This document shows, one piece after another, positions 41,717 through 50,480 of a stretch of DNA of 64,000 nt. Position 1 is the first letter of the stretch. Each line of letters starts with the position of its first letter. The position numbers and the translations under genes were made by a program. The notes under the pieces are model-generated. The model did no database searches. It was given only the letters and a program-made list of their open reading frames with translations, and was not told where the DNA came from. The stretch is from Armatimonadota bacterium (lineage in GTDB: Bacteria > Armatimonadota > JADLDR01): NCBI GenBank assembly GCA_020846535.1, contig JADLDR010000131.1, forward strand, positions 1-64,000, read 5' to 3'.

Positions 41717-42871
41717 CTACAACCGTCGATTCAGCCATATCTGCCCTTCTCCATCCGTTCCTTTCCTGAAGCTTCGCATCTCTCCTGCTTCACACCGAAC
41801 CCGACCGAAGATACTGTCCAGGATGCGTCGGGTGTTCTGCGTGATCGGGCATTCCACAGTGCAGGGCATTTCCCGGTAACGTTCGCGGCGAAAGGAATCC
41901 ATATCGTTGCCTGCCTGCACGGCAAAGCGTTCGATCTGGGCATCAGAGGCGTTCCGGATAAGAATCCGGTCGAAATCGAAGAGATCGCCGCGGGCAAGCC
42001 AGTTGACGAGAAGGCTCTTTCCATCCCGAGCCAGATCCGGCCCGGCGGCGGCATCCAGGAGGGCGACCGCGTCAGGGCATTCCAGGAAGTCCTTGCTGTC
42101 CTGGCAGGTTCGGCAGCCCCAGTAAGCGGCCCGGAAGAGGCCGCCCAGCCGCGCTTTGAAGCGCCGGTAACGGGTCAGGCAATGGGGGCAGAGCAGCGAA
42201 GAGGCTTTTCTCGAAAGCCTTCGGGAAGTCTCCTGACCGATGCGCTTGAGGGTCCGTTTGATCCACAGTCGCACCTGGGCATCGTTTTGATCCCATTGGA
42301 AATTCTCCTCGGCTTCCAGCAGGGGTGCGACCGCTTGACCGCCCCTTAGAGTGAGGGCATAATGGGCTGCCGTCTGATCGAGCGTATCCGGGGAGCTGAA
42401 GCTGTCGATCAACAAAATCGGGGACTGCTCTTTCTGCATGGCGGCTATATCGGCGAGAAGGGCATCGAGCATGGCAGCGACGGTATCGATTTTCCGGGCA
42501 GCGGAGGCTTCCTGAAGGGCCTGGATCGCTTCTGAGACGAGAGGCGGGCGTTGCCACCAGAAGCAGAGCCAGCGGTTGGGAAGAGGCAGGCTTAATAAAT
42601 TGAGCCATGCCCAGTAATTCCAAAAAGCCTGGAAATCGGATTTTCTTACGATGAATATGATGACAATAACAAAAAAGGAAAATATATAAGCAATCGTTTT
42701 GGCGGCACATCTCATATTTACCAGGCTATCAACATAATCCTCTACCGAATGAGCATCCTTTTGTCTGCCACGCCGGACAGCCAGAAATAAACGGTGGGCT
42801 AATGCGCCGTCCTTACAATTCCGCCATTCTCGCCAGAGGATGCTGCGCCAGTTATGGGAGTGTTGGGCCAT
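41717..42871 (-). CDS. Uncharacterised membrane protein with CPHC/CRTC zinc-ribbon-like motif
   Basis: This protein of about 384 residues has one or two membrane helices (IAYIFSFFVIVIIFIV, then WNYWAWLNLLSLPLP), a coiled or helical region, the motif SSLLCPHCLTRYR...YWGCRTCQDS (two CxxC pairs, likely zinc), and a conserved tail LFDFDRILIRNASDAQIERFAVQAGNDMDSFRRERYREMPC...CPITQNTRRILDSIF. I do not recognise the family. A decayed paralogue lies at 10593-11650. The start is uncertain (ATG at 42871 or 42913), because upstream sequence is repeat DNA. It neighbours the hydrogenase maturation genes, whereas the paralogue neighbours the hydrogenase operon. Confidence 0.65.
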   Translation of the reverse strand: MAQHSHNWRSILWREWRNCKDGALAHRLFLAVRRGRQKDAHSVEDYVDSLVNMRCAAKTIAYIFSFFVIVIIFIVRKSDFQAFWNYWAWLNLLSLPLPNRWLCFWWQRPPLVSEAIQALQEASAARKIDTVAAMLDALLADIAAMQKEQSPILLIDSFSSPDTLDQTAAHYALTLRGGQAVAPLLEAEENFQWDQNDAQVRLWIKRTLKRIGQETSRRLSRKASSLLCPHCLTRYRRFKARLGGLFRAAYWGCRTCQDSKDFLECPDAVALLDAAAGPDLARDGKSLLVNWLARGDLFDFDRILIRNASDAQIERFAVQAGNDMDSFRRERYREMPCTVECPITQNTRRILDSIFGRVRCEAGEMRSFRKGTDGEGQIWLNRRL

Positions 42872-42914
42872 GGGTGGTTGTAGGTAATGAGGAGGCGTCA
42901 ATGTATCGGGCATC

Positions 42915-43045
42915 CGCAACCGCCCCCTCCAGCCCCTCGCCGGACTTCGGCGGGGGGAGCGGGCTTGGGGCCTTTGCGAGAGTGCTAAGAGCAGGCACGA
43001 TCTCAGCCCCCTTAACAAGGGGGCTGGGGGTGTTTTCCCCCATAT
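42915..43045. repeat. Family A repeat, copy 4
   Basis: Contains CTCGCCGGACTTCGGCGGGG and CCCCCTTAACAAGGGGGCTG hairpins with the GAGCGGGCTTGG phrase in the same orientation as copy 3. It occupies much of the 253-bp gap upstream of the membrane protein gene and may supply part of its leader. Confidence 0.7.
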
Positions 43046-43124
43046 CCTTTCCCGCTCTCCGAATAAATTAATCCTGCCTGAATATTCGCTGTAAATCGGA
43101 AAATCCCTGCTTGGGACGAAGGGG

Positions 43125-45122
43125 CTATCGGGGAGACTGCCTTTTGGGGAGGGAGAGGGTGAAGGTGGTGCCTTCGCCCGCTTTGCTGGCGACCTCGATG
43201 CCGCCGCGGTGCATTTTAATGATGCCGTAGGCGACGGCAAGACCCAGGCCGGTGCCTTTGCCGATGTCTTTGGTGGTGAAGAAAGGGGTGAAAAGCTTGG
43301 AGATGTTTTCCTCCGGGATGCCTTTGCCGGTGTCGGAGACGACTATCTCCACTCGCTCGGCGTCGGAGGAGAGGCGGGTGATGACGGTGAAGGTTCCGCT
43401 GTCGGGCATGGCTTCCCCGGCGTTGGTGAAGAGATTCAGAAGAACCTGCTTGATCTGCCTGGGATCGACCGGGATGGGCGGAAGGTCGGCGGCCAGGTCG
43501 GTATGAACCTGGATGTGGTCATAGACGGGGAGCTTGGTCGCCATCGCTAAAGAATCCCGGATGAGATCGTTCATATCGGTCGGCTCCAGGGAGAGCTTGC
43601 TTTTGCGGGCGAAATCGAGCAGCCCGGCCACGATCTCCCGGCACCGGGCGGCCTCCTCGACCACCATTTTCAGATCCTCCCGCTTTTCGTCTTCCGCAGG
43701 AAGGTCGCGGTAGACCAGATTGGAATAGATCATGATGGTTCCGAGCGGGTTGTTGATCTCGTGGGCGATGCCTGCGGCCAGTTGGCCCATCGAGGCCAAC
43801 TTGGCGGACTGGATGAGCTGCTCCTCCGTGTCCTTGAGGGTTTGGTTGACCTGTTTCAGCCGCTCGATCATATAGGGAAGGCACATGGTCAGTTCGGCCC
43901 GCCCGTGAAAGACGGCGATGGCTTTCTCCTGACACGATTCGTACCCGCAGGCTCCGCAGTTGAGCTCATCGGCCCGGCTGAGCTTGTTGATCTTCCGTAG
44001 AATGGAGCGCAGCTCGTCCTCGGTCGGGGTGCGGAGGGGCTGGTTTTCGTCGGTAAAGGTGCGGGAAAGATCGATGGCAGCGCAGGCGTCCAGTTCGCGC
44101 TCCAGTTCGGCAGGGCTGGTGGCGGCGCAGGCTTCGCGGGCGTAGTGGGCTACGATCTCGCGGCGGGAGAAGACGTGGAGGTCATTGGACATCATCGGCC
44201 CGTCGATGCAGCCGTTGCAGATTAGGACATCGAGGAAGCGGGGCCGGATGATATCCTGGATCAGCTCTTCCAGGAGATCCATCGAGCGGTCGGCTCCTTC
44301 GGTTACCACAATATCGCTTTCCAGCACATCGCCCTGGAGCATAGCCGTCCTCAGCAGCCCGCCCGAAACCGGGAAGATGCGCCCCACCCGCGGCACCGGG
44401 GGGCTAGGATCGGATTCCTCCAGGGCCGAAAGATCGATCTCCTGACGGTAGAATATCCCTTCCAGTTCGATATAGGTCAGCACGGAATCGATGGCCCCGG
44501 TGAGGGAAGGGCGGCGGATCTCCGCCTTTTTCGCCAGGCAGGGGCCGATGAAAACGACCTTCGCATCGGGCCGGTAACGCTGTTTGAGGGCTCGCCCCAT
44601 GGCGATCATGGGCGAAACGATGGGGGCGAGGTGGGGGATGAGCTGAGGGCGGTGGCGCTCCACATAGGCGACCAGGGCGGGGCAGGGCGTGGTCAGGATC
44701 GTTTTGGAGCCGTTCTGCCGGAGGAGCCGGGCATAGGCGCGGGCCACCATCTCCGCCCCGAAGGACACCTCATATACCCCGTCGAAACCGAGGCGCTTCA
44801 GCCCTGCAATCACCTGCCCGGGCCGTACATCGTGAAAGGCTGCCGGGAAGGAGGGGGCCAGGCAGGCCACCACCGGCTCCTTCTCGCGCAGCATTTGAAG
44901 GACTTCGGGAACAGCGGATTCGACCTCTTTGGCGTCCTGGGAGCAGACGCGAACGCACCTGCCGCATGCGATGCAGCGGTCGTCCATCACCTTCGCCCGG
45001 CCTTCCAAAACCTGTATGGCTTTGGCCGGGCAGTGCCGCACGCACGCATAGCACTGCTGGCACCGCTCTTTGATCGTACGCACCACGCCTGCCGGTTTGG
45101 CAGAAGATGTCAGGTTCGCCAT
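43125..45122 (-). CDS. Iron-sulfur hydrogenase-like sensor histidine kinase
   Basis: This 665-residue protein has two N-terminal ferredoxin clusters (Cys21/24/27/31 in [22 protein letters not shown]), an [FeFe]-hydrogenase large-subunit-like domain (about 85-340) with degenerate motifs [15 protein letters not shown] and CNGCIDGP, a further four-cysteine domain (CGACGYESC...C, near 390-415), and a kinase core with HEINNPLG (phospho-His), a predicted N-box and DTGKGIP / [11 protein letters not shown]. No membrane helix is seen. It likely senses H2 or redox state through its clusters and phosphorylates a response regulator, perhaps that at 9931. GGAGG precedes the ATG at 45122. The absence of a partner gene beside it is notable. 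Confidence 0.88.
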   Translation of the reverse strand: MANLTSSAKPAGVVRTIKERCQQCYACVRHCPAKAIQVLEGRAKVMDDRCIACGRCVRVCSQDAKEVESAVPEVLQMLREKEPVVACLAPSFPAAFHDVRPGQVIAGLKRLGFDGVYEVSFGAEMVARAYARLLRQNGSKTILTTPCPALVAYVERHRPQLIPHLAPIVSPMIAMGRALKQRYRPDAKVVFIGPCLAKKAEIRRPSLTGAIDSVLTYIELEGIFYRQEIDLSALEESDPSPPVPRVGRIFPVSGGLLRTAMLQGDVLESDIVVTEGADRSMDLLEELIQDIIRPRFLDVLICNGCIDGPMMSNDLHVFSRREIVAHYAREACAATSPAELERELDACAAIDLSRTFTDENQPLRTPTEDELRSILRKINKLSRADELNCGACGYESCQEKAIAVFHGRAELTMCLPYMIERLKQVNQTLKDTEEQLIQSAKLASMGQLAAGIAHEINNPLGTIMIYSNLVYRDLPAEDEKREDLKMVVEEAARCREIVAGLLDFARKSKLSLEPTDMNDLIRDSLAMATKLPVYDHIQVHTDLAADLPPIPVDPRQIKQVLLNLFTNAGEAMPDSGTFTVITRLSSDAERVEIVVSDTGKGIPEENISKLFTPFFTTKDIGKGTGLGLAVAYGIIKMHRGGIEVASKAGEGTTFTLSLPKRQSPR

Positions 45123-45150
45123 AGAGGTCGCCTCCGGCTGTGGAGAGGAT

Positions 45151-45449
45151 GGGAGGGCGGAAAAGCACCCCCCATAGGTATCCCGATCAGGGTGACTGTC
45201 CCGCCGGGGCGGGGTGCGGGACTCTGATAGACGGTTACCTAACCCCCCCGCCCCCTTCCCGAAACGGGCAGGGGGCGGAGATGGGGGGGTCAAGTACCGC
45301 ATCCTCTGTCCCCCTCTCCCCGGAGGCGCTCCGGCGCATCCCTTGGGTTTCGGGGAGAGGGGCCAGGGGAGAGCGGTCCCCCCTCCCCCAGGAGCGGAGG
45401 ATCTTCCCCCTTCTCTGGATCGCTATGGGAGGGCGGAAAAGCACCCCCC
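45151..45449. mobile_element. Family B element, copy 2, with 23-bp direct repeats
   Basis: The core is 45174-45426, starting ATAGGTATCCCGATCAGGG (a variant of the copy-1 end) and ending CTCTGGATCGCTAT. A 23-bp sequence beginning GGGAGGGCGG flanks it at 45151-45173 and 45427-45449. Interior palindromes and order match copies 1 and 3. It lies next to family A copy 5. Confidence 0.8.
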
Positions 45450-45560
45450 CCTCTCCCCTGGCTTCGGGGGGCTTAGAGCGTGCGTGCTTTTGATCAGTTG
45501 ATCAAAGTCCCCCAAGGTCACTCCCCCGCCTTACTAAGGCGCGGGGCTGGGGGCGGTTGC
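45450..45560. repeat. Family A repeat, copy 5, overlapping the hydE 3' end
   Basis: GGCTTCGGGGGGCTTAGAGC followed by GTCCCCCAAGGTCACTCCC and hairpin-forming CGCCTTACTAAGGCG is a family A unit. Its distal half is read as the last 19 codons of hydE. Confidence 0.7.
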
Positions 45561-46614
45561 TTATCACCTTTGGGCTGTGCCCCGCATCGGTTCCCACGGT
45601 CCGGCCCAGGGATTGGATGATGGCCTGGATGCAGTCCCGGCAGTCGCCCGGCTCTTCGCCCAGGCAGATTTTGTCCGGGTAGATCTGGTAGTGCTGGCGG
45701 TAGTGGAGGGGCGTGACATTGGGCATGACGACATTGGCCCCGGCCTTGAGCGCCTTCTGCCTGCCGAACGGGTCGAGCGTGCCGGTGGCGGTGGTGGCCG
45801 GGAGCATGGCCCCGGGCATCAGGAGCCGGGCGGTGGCAAGAGTCTTCAGCGTCATGTCCAGATTGCCCCGGGGGTGGCTGGCGAGCGGGGTGTCCGCGTT
45901 CGGGATGAAGGGGCCGATGCCCGCCATTTCCACATCGAGCCGCTTCATCAGCAGGATATCTTCGGCCAGAATCTCAGGCGTCTGGCCCGGAATCCCCACC
46001 ATATTGCCGGAACCCACCTGAAAGCCGAGTTCCCTCAGCCACTCCAGGCAGCGGATGCGGTTTTCGAACTGCATATCGGGATGAAGGGACGCATAGAGCG
46101 CGGGATCGGCGGTCTCGTGCTTCAAAAGGTAGCGGTCCGCGCCCGCCTCTCTATAGTGTCGGTATTCTTCGTGAGATTTTTCACCCATGCAGAGAGTAAT
46201 CACAACATCCATAGCCTTGATTTCCCGGATGATATGGCACATTTTCTCCGGGTCATACCAGATATCCTCCCCGGACTGGAGGACGACCGTTTTGTATCCC
46301 AGCGCGACCGCCTGACGGGCGATCTCGATGATTTCCTCTGGCTCCATCCGGTAACGGTGAAGTTCCGGGTTCGGGGCGCGAAGCCCGCAGTAGACGCACT
46401 GACGGGCGCAGCGGTTGGAAAACTCGATGATGCCGCGCAGATGCACCGCATCGCCATGCACCCGCTTCCTTACGGAATCCGCCGCCTGAAAGAGCTTCAC
46501 CATCTCCGCCCTGTCCTCCAGCCGCAGCAGGACAGCGATTTCATCCTTAAACAGCATGGCTTCGGCGCAGGCTTTTTCAAGGAGATATTCGGTTGTGAGG
46601 TGGGGAATTGGCAT
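45502..46614 (-). CDS. hydE: [FeFe]-hydrogenase maturase HydE
   Basis: This 370-residue radical-SAM enzyme has the cluster motif Cys69-x3-Cys73-x2-Cys76 (CARQCVYCG), MEPEEIIEIA, GGE/GSGNMVGIPGQT and a C-terminal CLGEEPGDCRDC that can bind an extra cluster. HydE acts with HydG and HydF to build the diiron part of the H-cluster. The last about 19 residues (after SPK) are encoded by a family A repeat and look non-native. hydG is the next gene upstream on the same strand (about 155 bp away, across a repeat), so the two may be co-transcribed. Confidence 0.93.
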   Translation of the reverse strand: MPIPHLTTEYLLEKACAEAMLFKDEIAVLLRLEDRAEMVKLFQAADSVRKRVHGDAVHLRGIIEFSNRCARQCVYCGLRAPNPELHRYRMEPEEIIEIARQAVALGYKTVVLQSGEDIWYDPEKMCHIIREIKAMDVVITLCMGEKSHEEYRHYREAGADRYLLKHETADPALYASLHPDMQFENRIRCLEWLRELGFQVGSGNMVGIPGQTPEILAEDILLMKRLDVEMAGIGPFIPNADTPLASHPRGNLDMTLKTLATARLLMPGAMLPATTATGTLDPFGRQKALKAGANVVMPNVTPLHYRQHYQIYPDKICLGEEPGDCRDCIQAIIQSLGRTVGTDAGHSPKVISNRPQPRALVRRGSDLGGL

Positions 46615-46627
46615 GGTCTATTGTCCC

Positions 46628-46765
46628 GAAGGGGAAGAGTGCCCCCCCAACCCCCTCGGGCTTCGGGGGGGCTTAGACTGTGCGGTCTCTTGGTACTCTC
46701 TCAAAGGCCCCCAAGATCGCTCCCCCCGCCGAAGTCCGGCGGGAGGCTGGGGGGCAGTTGCCTCT
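46628..46765. repeat. Family A repeat, copy 6
   Basis: Contains the CTCGGGCTTCGGGGGGGCTT hairpin, TAGACTGTGCGGTCTCTTGG and CGCCGAAGTCCGGCG, closest to copy 1. It fills the gap between hydG and hydE and can form hairpins in the joint transcript. Confidence 0.7.
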
Positions 46766-46769
46766 CTCT

Positions 46770-48170
46770 TTACATATAAATATCCCGCCCGCCCTCTTCC
46801 ATTTCCTGCAAGGATTTCTCCAGGTGGCGGCGGACTTTGGTGTTGAGGACGCGGCTGACGTGTTCGGAGAGAACTTTTTCGCCCAGGGCGCGGGTGGCCG
46901 GGGAGGCGTAATCGAGCAGGTATTCCTTGAAGGTCAGGATGGCGTTGGGAGTACAGAAATCCTGGATGAAGCCGATTTTCGCCAGCCCCATGAAGTCGTG
47001 GCCGGTGCGGCCCTGGCGGTAGCAGGCGGTGCAGAAGCTGGGCATGTGTCCGGCCTGACAAAGTTCATGGATGATCTCGTCGGGCGTGCGGTGGTCGCCC
47101 AGGGTGAACTGTTCCATGATATGCTCTCGGGTGGCGTCCTTGTAGGCCCCGGGGGAGGTTTTGGACCCCGCGCTGATCTGGGAGATACCCAGGCGGAAGA
47201 GTTCGTCGCGGAACTCGGCGCTCTCGCGGGTGGAGAGGATCATGCCAGTATAGGGGACGGCCAGGCGGAAGATGCAGACGATCCGCCGGAAATCGTCATC
47301 GGAAACCATATGGGGCGGGTGTTCCGCGACGGGAGCATTCAAAGCTGGCTCCAGGCGCGGCATCGAGATGGTGTGCGGCCCCACGCCCAGCTTATCTTCC
47401 AGATATTGCGCGTGGGCCACGGTCGCCATCACCTCGAACCGCCAGTCGAAAAGGCCGAAGAGAGGGCCGATGCCCAGATCGTCCACCCCGCCCTCGAACG
47501 CCCGGTCCGGGGCCGTGATGCGCCAGTCGTAATCGGACTTTGGGCCGGAAGGATGCATCCGGGCGTAGGTTTCCCGGTGGTAGGTCTCCTGGAAAATCTG
47601 GAAAGTGCCGATGCCGGCCTCGTGCAGGAGGCGGAAATCGCCCGCCGTCCGAGGGGCGCAGTTCACATTCACCCGCCGGATCTCGCCCATCCCGGTTCGG
47701 GTGGCGTAAACAGTCTCGATAGTTTTCAGCATATACTCGATGCTGTCATCGGCTCCCTCGCCGTAGACCAGCAGGAGCCGCTTGTGGCCCATCCGCTCCA
47801 GCAGGCGCACCTCTTCGGCGATCTCCTCCATGGTCAGGCGCTTGCGGATCAGCTCCTTGTTGGAACTCCGGAAGGCGCAGTAAAGGCAGTCGTTGCAGCA
47901 CTCGTTGGTCACGTAAAGAGGGGCGAACAGCACCATTCGCTGGCCGTAAATGGCCGCCTTGACCTTGATAGCCGCCGCATAGAGGGTCTCACGCACCTCC
48001 GGGGTATCGGTTTTAAGCAGCACGGCCACTTCCGCGGTGGTCAGGCCGCGCAACTCGCGGGCCTTGTCGATGATATCGAGCGCCTTTTCCGCAGGCGACT
48101 GTCCGGCGGCATCAATCTCGCTGAAGAGTCGTCCCTCGTCGATCACATGGCTTCGTTCCAGAGTTTTCAT
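46770..48170 (-). CDS. hydG: [FeFe]-hydrogenase maturase HydG (tyrosine lyase)
   Basis: This radical-SAM enzyme (about 466 residues) splits tyrosine to give the CO and CN ligands of the H-cluster. The SAM cluster motif is Cys92-x3-Cys96-x2-Cys99 (ECCNDCLYCAF, numbering from the upstream ATG). The C-terminal second cluster motif CTACYRQGRTGHDF with a later FIQDFC is diagnostic for HydG versus ThiH. The second of two ATGs (48170) is preferred, 5 nt after GAGG. Its promoter carries the Rex/CRP-like operator also seen at the hydrogenase operon. hydF is missing from the window. Confidence 0.94.
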   Translation of the reverse strand: MKTLERSHVIDEGRLFSEIDAAGQSPAEKALDIIDKARELRGLTTAEVAVLLKTDTPEVRETLYAAAIKVKAAIYGQRMVLFAPLYVTNECCNDCLYCAFRSSNKELIRKRLTMEEIAEEVRLLERMGHKRLLLVYGEGADDSIEYMLKTIETVYATRTGMGEIRRVNVNCAPRTAGDFRLLHEAGIGTFQIFQETYHRETYARMHPSGPKSDYDWRITAPDRAFEGGVDDLGIGPLFGLFDWRFEVMATVAHAQYLEDKLGVGPHTISMPRLEPALNAPVAEHPPHMVSDDDFRRIVCIFRLAVPYTGMILSTRESAEFRDELFRLGISQISAGSKTSPGAYKDATREHIMEQFTLGDHRTPDEIIHELCQAGHMPSFCTACYRQGRTGHDFMGLAKIGFIQDFCTPNAILTFKEYLLDYASPATRALGEKVLSEHVSRVLNTKVRRHLEKSLQEMEEGGRDIYM

Positions 48171-48213
48171 CATAACCTCGCATCCGGCTCCCCGGACGCT
48201 CCATCCCCCCTAT

Positions 48214-48261
48214 TGTGATATTTTTCACTTTTATTATACTACGATTTCCCGACAGAGTCAA
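48214..48261 (-). promoter_or_regulatory. Promoter and Rex/CRP-like operator of hydG
   Basis: Minus-strand -35 TTGACT (48256-48261), 17-nt spacer and -10 TATAAT (48233-48238). Three nt downstream is the palindrome AGTGA-N6-TCACA (48214-48229), at the same distance from the -10 box as in the hnd promoter. Confidence 0.78.
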
Positions 48262-48340
48262 CGATTTTCGGGGGTTGTTTCGAGTTTTATTTCACGAATG
48301 AGCCGGGATGAACCACAAGCCGGATATAATGTTGCAGCTA

Positions 48341-49877
48341 ACCTAAGTCTACAACGATGGTTCGGTGGAACGGGTTCTGAGAATGGGGTATCCTCACAAG
48401 AGAACATCACCGAACGAACTCTTGCGGAGGATTCTCTGATGTATGCTACGCCAGGCATAGCCCCAGACCCTCCTGCAAGGCGGCAAACGCCGCTCGTGCT
48501 GCGCGTGCAGCCGGAGCAGATGGAGGGGTTGCGGGAGCCGCTGGAAGCGTTCTGGCAGCGCTTTGCCCCGCTGCTCCAACGGCGGGAGCAACGAGAATGG
48601 GGGTGGAAATACCTGCAAGGCCACCTGCCCTACACAGCCGCTGGCCCGCAGTTGGGGGGAACGCAACGGGCGCTGTCTGCAACCCTTCGTAGGGGCGGCC
48701 CCCTGGGACGATACCGCCTTGCTGGCCGAACACCAGCGGGCCGTGCAAGAACGCCTGGGCGACCCGGAGGGGGGGTGATCCTGGATGGGACGGGTTTGCC
48801 CCGGAAAGGAACAGCCTCGGTGGGGGTGGCCCGGCCATACGGCAATCAGACGGGCAAAATCGACAACTGCCAGGTCGCCCTGTTGGCCGTCTATGCCAGC
48901 GAGAAGAGGCATGCACGGTTGGACCGGCAGTTGTATGTGCCATCTGTCTGGTTTGGGGAGGACTATGCCCCGCTTCGGGAACGCTGTGACATCCCCGAAG
49001 AGGTCGGCTTCCAGACCCAACTGATGTAGGCCGCCCAGAGGCTGCACGGGTTGGCGGACCGGAAGCAAGTAACCTTTCGGTGGGTGTTGGGCGATGAAGC
49101 CTTCGGGCGAGATCGCCCTCTGCTGGATCAGATCGACGCGCTGGGCAAGTGGCACTTCATGGAAGTGCCCTCCGACACCCAGGTGTGACCGCAACGGCCC
49201 CCGACGCTGGCTCCGACCTGGCGCGGACAAGGACGCCCGCCCACGCGGACACGACGGGCCCCGGATGCGCCCCGACCGGATCCCGTGAGTCAAATCGCGG
49301 CCCGGGTAGCGCCGGAACGCTGGCAATGCTACACCTTGCATGAGGGGCACAAAGGCCCCCTGGTCGCCGACATTACCTGTGTGCGGATGATTGCGGTCCG
49401 GGAGCGCTTGCCGGGCCCCGACGCCTGGCGGGTGTTGCGTCGGGATGTCCTGACCGGGGAGATCAACTCCTTCCGGAGCAATGCTCCGGCGGACATGGCC
49501 CCGGTGCGCTTGGCGGGGCTGACCGCCGCCCGATGGCCGGTCGCACAGTGCATCGAGGAGGCCAAAGCCGCCTTGCACGGGAACCCGTATGCCGCGCGGA
49601 GTTGGCGGGGCTGGTATCATCCTGTCACCTTGATCCTGATCGCCCATCTGTTTTTGGTCACGGTGCAGCAAGCCTTCCAGGCGCAAGCGCCGGCGTTGAC
49701 CGTGCCTCAAGCCCGATGGTTATGGCAAGTCGTCTTGCCCAAGCCGTGTTCGACGTCCCCGCCGCCTTAAGGGTGTTGCACCAGATCCAGCAGGCCAACT
49801 ACGCGGCCTATCGCTCGCATCGGCAGCGCACCTTGCGGAAACTGGGGGCAACCTGAACCATCGTTGTAGAATTAGGT
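48341..49877 (+). mobile_element. IS701-family insertion sequence, degenerate
   Basis: Terminal inverted repeats at 48341-48363 and 49855-49877 match in 22 of 23 bp; the inner 16 bp (TCTACAACGATGGTTC and its complement) are perfect. The enclosed transposase gene has several frameshifts and stops. No convincing target duplication was found. The element sits between hydG and the tRNA cluster, near but not inside a tRNA gene. Confidence 0.85.
48439..49855 (+). pseudogene. IS701-family DDE transposase, inactivated
   Basis: Matching pieces occur in order across frames: ERNGRCLQPFVGAAPWDDTALLAEHQR (second frame, about 48640-48720), VILDGTGLPRKGTASVGVARPYGNQTGKIDNCQVALLAVYAS with the first catalytic Asp, LDRQLYVPSVWFGEDYAPL, FRWVLGDEAFG with the second Asp, GEINSFRSNAPAD and AARWPVAQCIEEAKAALHGN with the late Glu. 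In-frame stops at about 49027 and 49186 and frame changes near 48660 and 49740 prevent a full product. The element is therefore immobile unless complemented. Confidence 0.85.
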
Positions 49878-49938
49878 GGCTTAATTCCTCCGCATTTCTC
49901 TCTCCCCAACTCTGAACTCTTACCCCCCGATAAAACAC

Positions 49939-49967
49939 TTGACTTTCTCGGGCAATTGTGGTATATT
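49939..49967 (+). promoter_or_regulatory. Promoter of the tRNA cluster
   Basis: TTGACT (49939-49944) and TATATT (49962-49967), 17-nt spacer, 29 bp upstream of the first tRNA gene. Confidence 0.8.
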
Positions 49968-49995
49968 ATAAGCCGATGCGCCTTGCGTGTCGGAG

Positions 49996-50071
49996 GGGCG
50001 AATAGCTCAGCCGGGAGAGCGTCTGGTTTACACCCAGAAGGTCACAGGTTCGAGCCCTGTTTCGCCCACCA
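49996..50071 (+). tRNA. tRNA-Val (anticodon TAC)
   Basis: Acceptor stem GGGCGAA/TTCGCCC, anticodon stem TCTGG/CCAGA with loop TTTACAC, T-loop GGTTCGAGCC, and encoded CCA. Confidence 0.95.
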
Positions 50072-50082
50072 ATCAGCGCCGT

Positions 50083-50159
50083 GGGGGCGTAGCGCAGTCG
50101 GTTAGCGCACCTGGCTGTCAATCAGGAGGCCGCGGGTTCGAGTCCCGTCGTCCCCGCCA
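50083..50159 (+). tRNA. tRNA-Asp (anticodon GTC)
   Basis: Acceptor GGGGGCG/CGTCCCC (one G-T pair), anticodon stem CCTGG/TCAGG with loop CTGTCAA, GGTTCGAGTCC T-arm, encoded CCA. Confidence 0.95.
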
Positions 50160-50160
50160 C

Positions 50161-50185
50161 CGGGGGAAGGCAACTTCCCCCGTTT
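50161..50185 (+). terminator. Terminator inside the tRNA cluster
   Basis: CGGGGGAAG and CTTCCCCCG form a perfect 9-bp stem with a 4-nt loop (GCAA), followed by TTTTC, between tRNA-Asp and tRNA-Phe. Confidence 0.8.
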
Positions 50186-50191
50186 TCATAT

Positions 50192-50267
50192 GCCGAGGTA
50201 GCTCAGTTGGTAGAGCAGTGGACTGAAAATCCACGTGTCCGCGGTTCGATTCCGCGCCTCGGCACCA
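50192..50267 (+). tRNA. tRNA-Phe (anticodon GAA)
   Basis: Acceptor GCCGAGG/CCTCGGC, anticodon stem TGGAC-type with loop TGAAAAT, GGTTCGATTCC T-arm, encoded CCA. Confidence 0.95.
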
Positions 50268-50274
50268 TTTTTAG

Positions 50275-50346
50275 GCCGGCGTAGCTCAGTGGTAGAGCAG
50301 CGCATTCGTAATGCGCGGGTCATGGGTTCGAGTCCCTTCGCCGGCT
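50275..50346 (+). tRNA. tRNA-Thr (anticodon CGT)
   Basis: Acceptor GCCGGCG/CGCCGGC, anticodon stem GCGCA/TGCGC with loop TTCGTAA, T-arm GGGTTCGAGTCCC. CCA is not encoded, unlike the three other tRNA genes here. Confidence 0.93.
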
Positions 50347-50364
50347 CTCAGAGTGCACACTCAG

Positions 50365-50386
50365 GGCCGCTTCAGGCGGCCTTCTT
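50365..50386 (+). terminator. Terminator after the tRNA cluster
   Basis: GGCCGC (50365-50370) and GCGGCC (50376-50381) with a TTCAG loop, followed by TTCTT. It lies 18 bp after tRNA-Thr. Confidence 0.7.
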
Positions 50387-50480
50387 GCTGCATAAGGCTA
50401 TTCGCCGCCGGGGAGACGACTGCATGAAACATCCCCGCCACCTGCGGAATACTTCCATAAAGCACCGGGGGACCCGATAG

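Noticed and set aside
42872-43240. Extension of the membrane protein gene at 41717 to an upstream start near 43240
   Set aside because: The added sequence is translated family A repeat and the 3' end of the kinase gene, with no similarity to the decayed paralogue.
48394-49710. 438-codon minus-strand frame inside the IS element
   Set aside because: Antisense to the transposase remnant; composition is that of a shadow frame.
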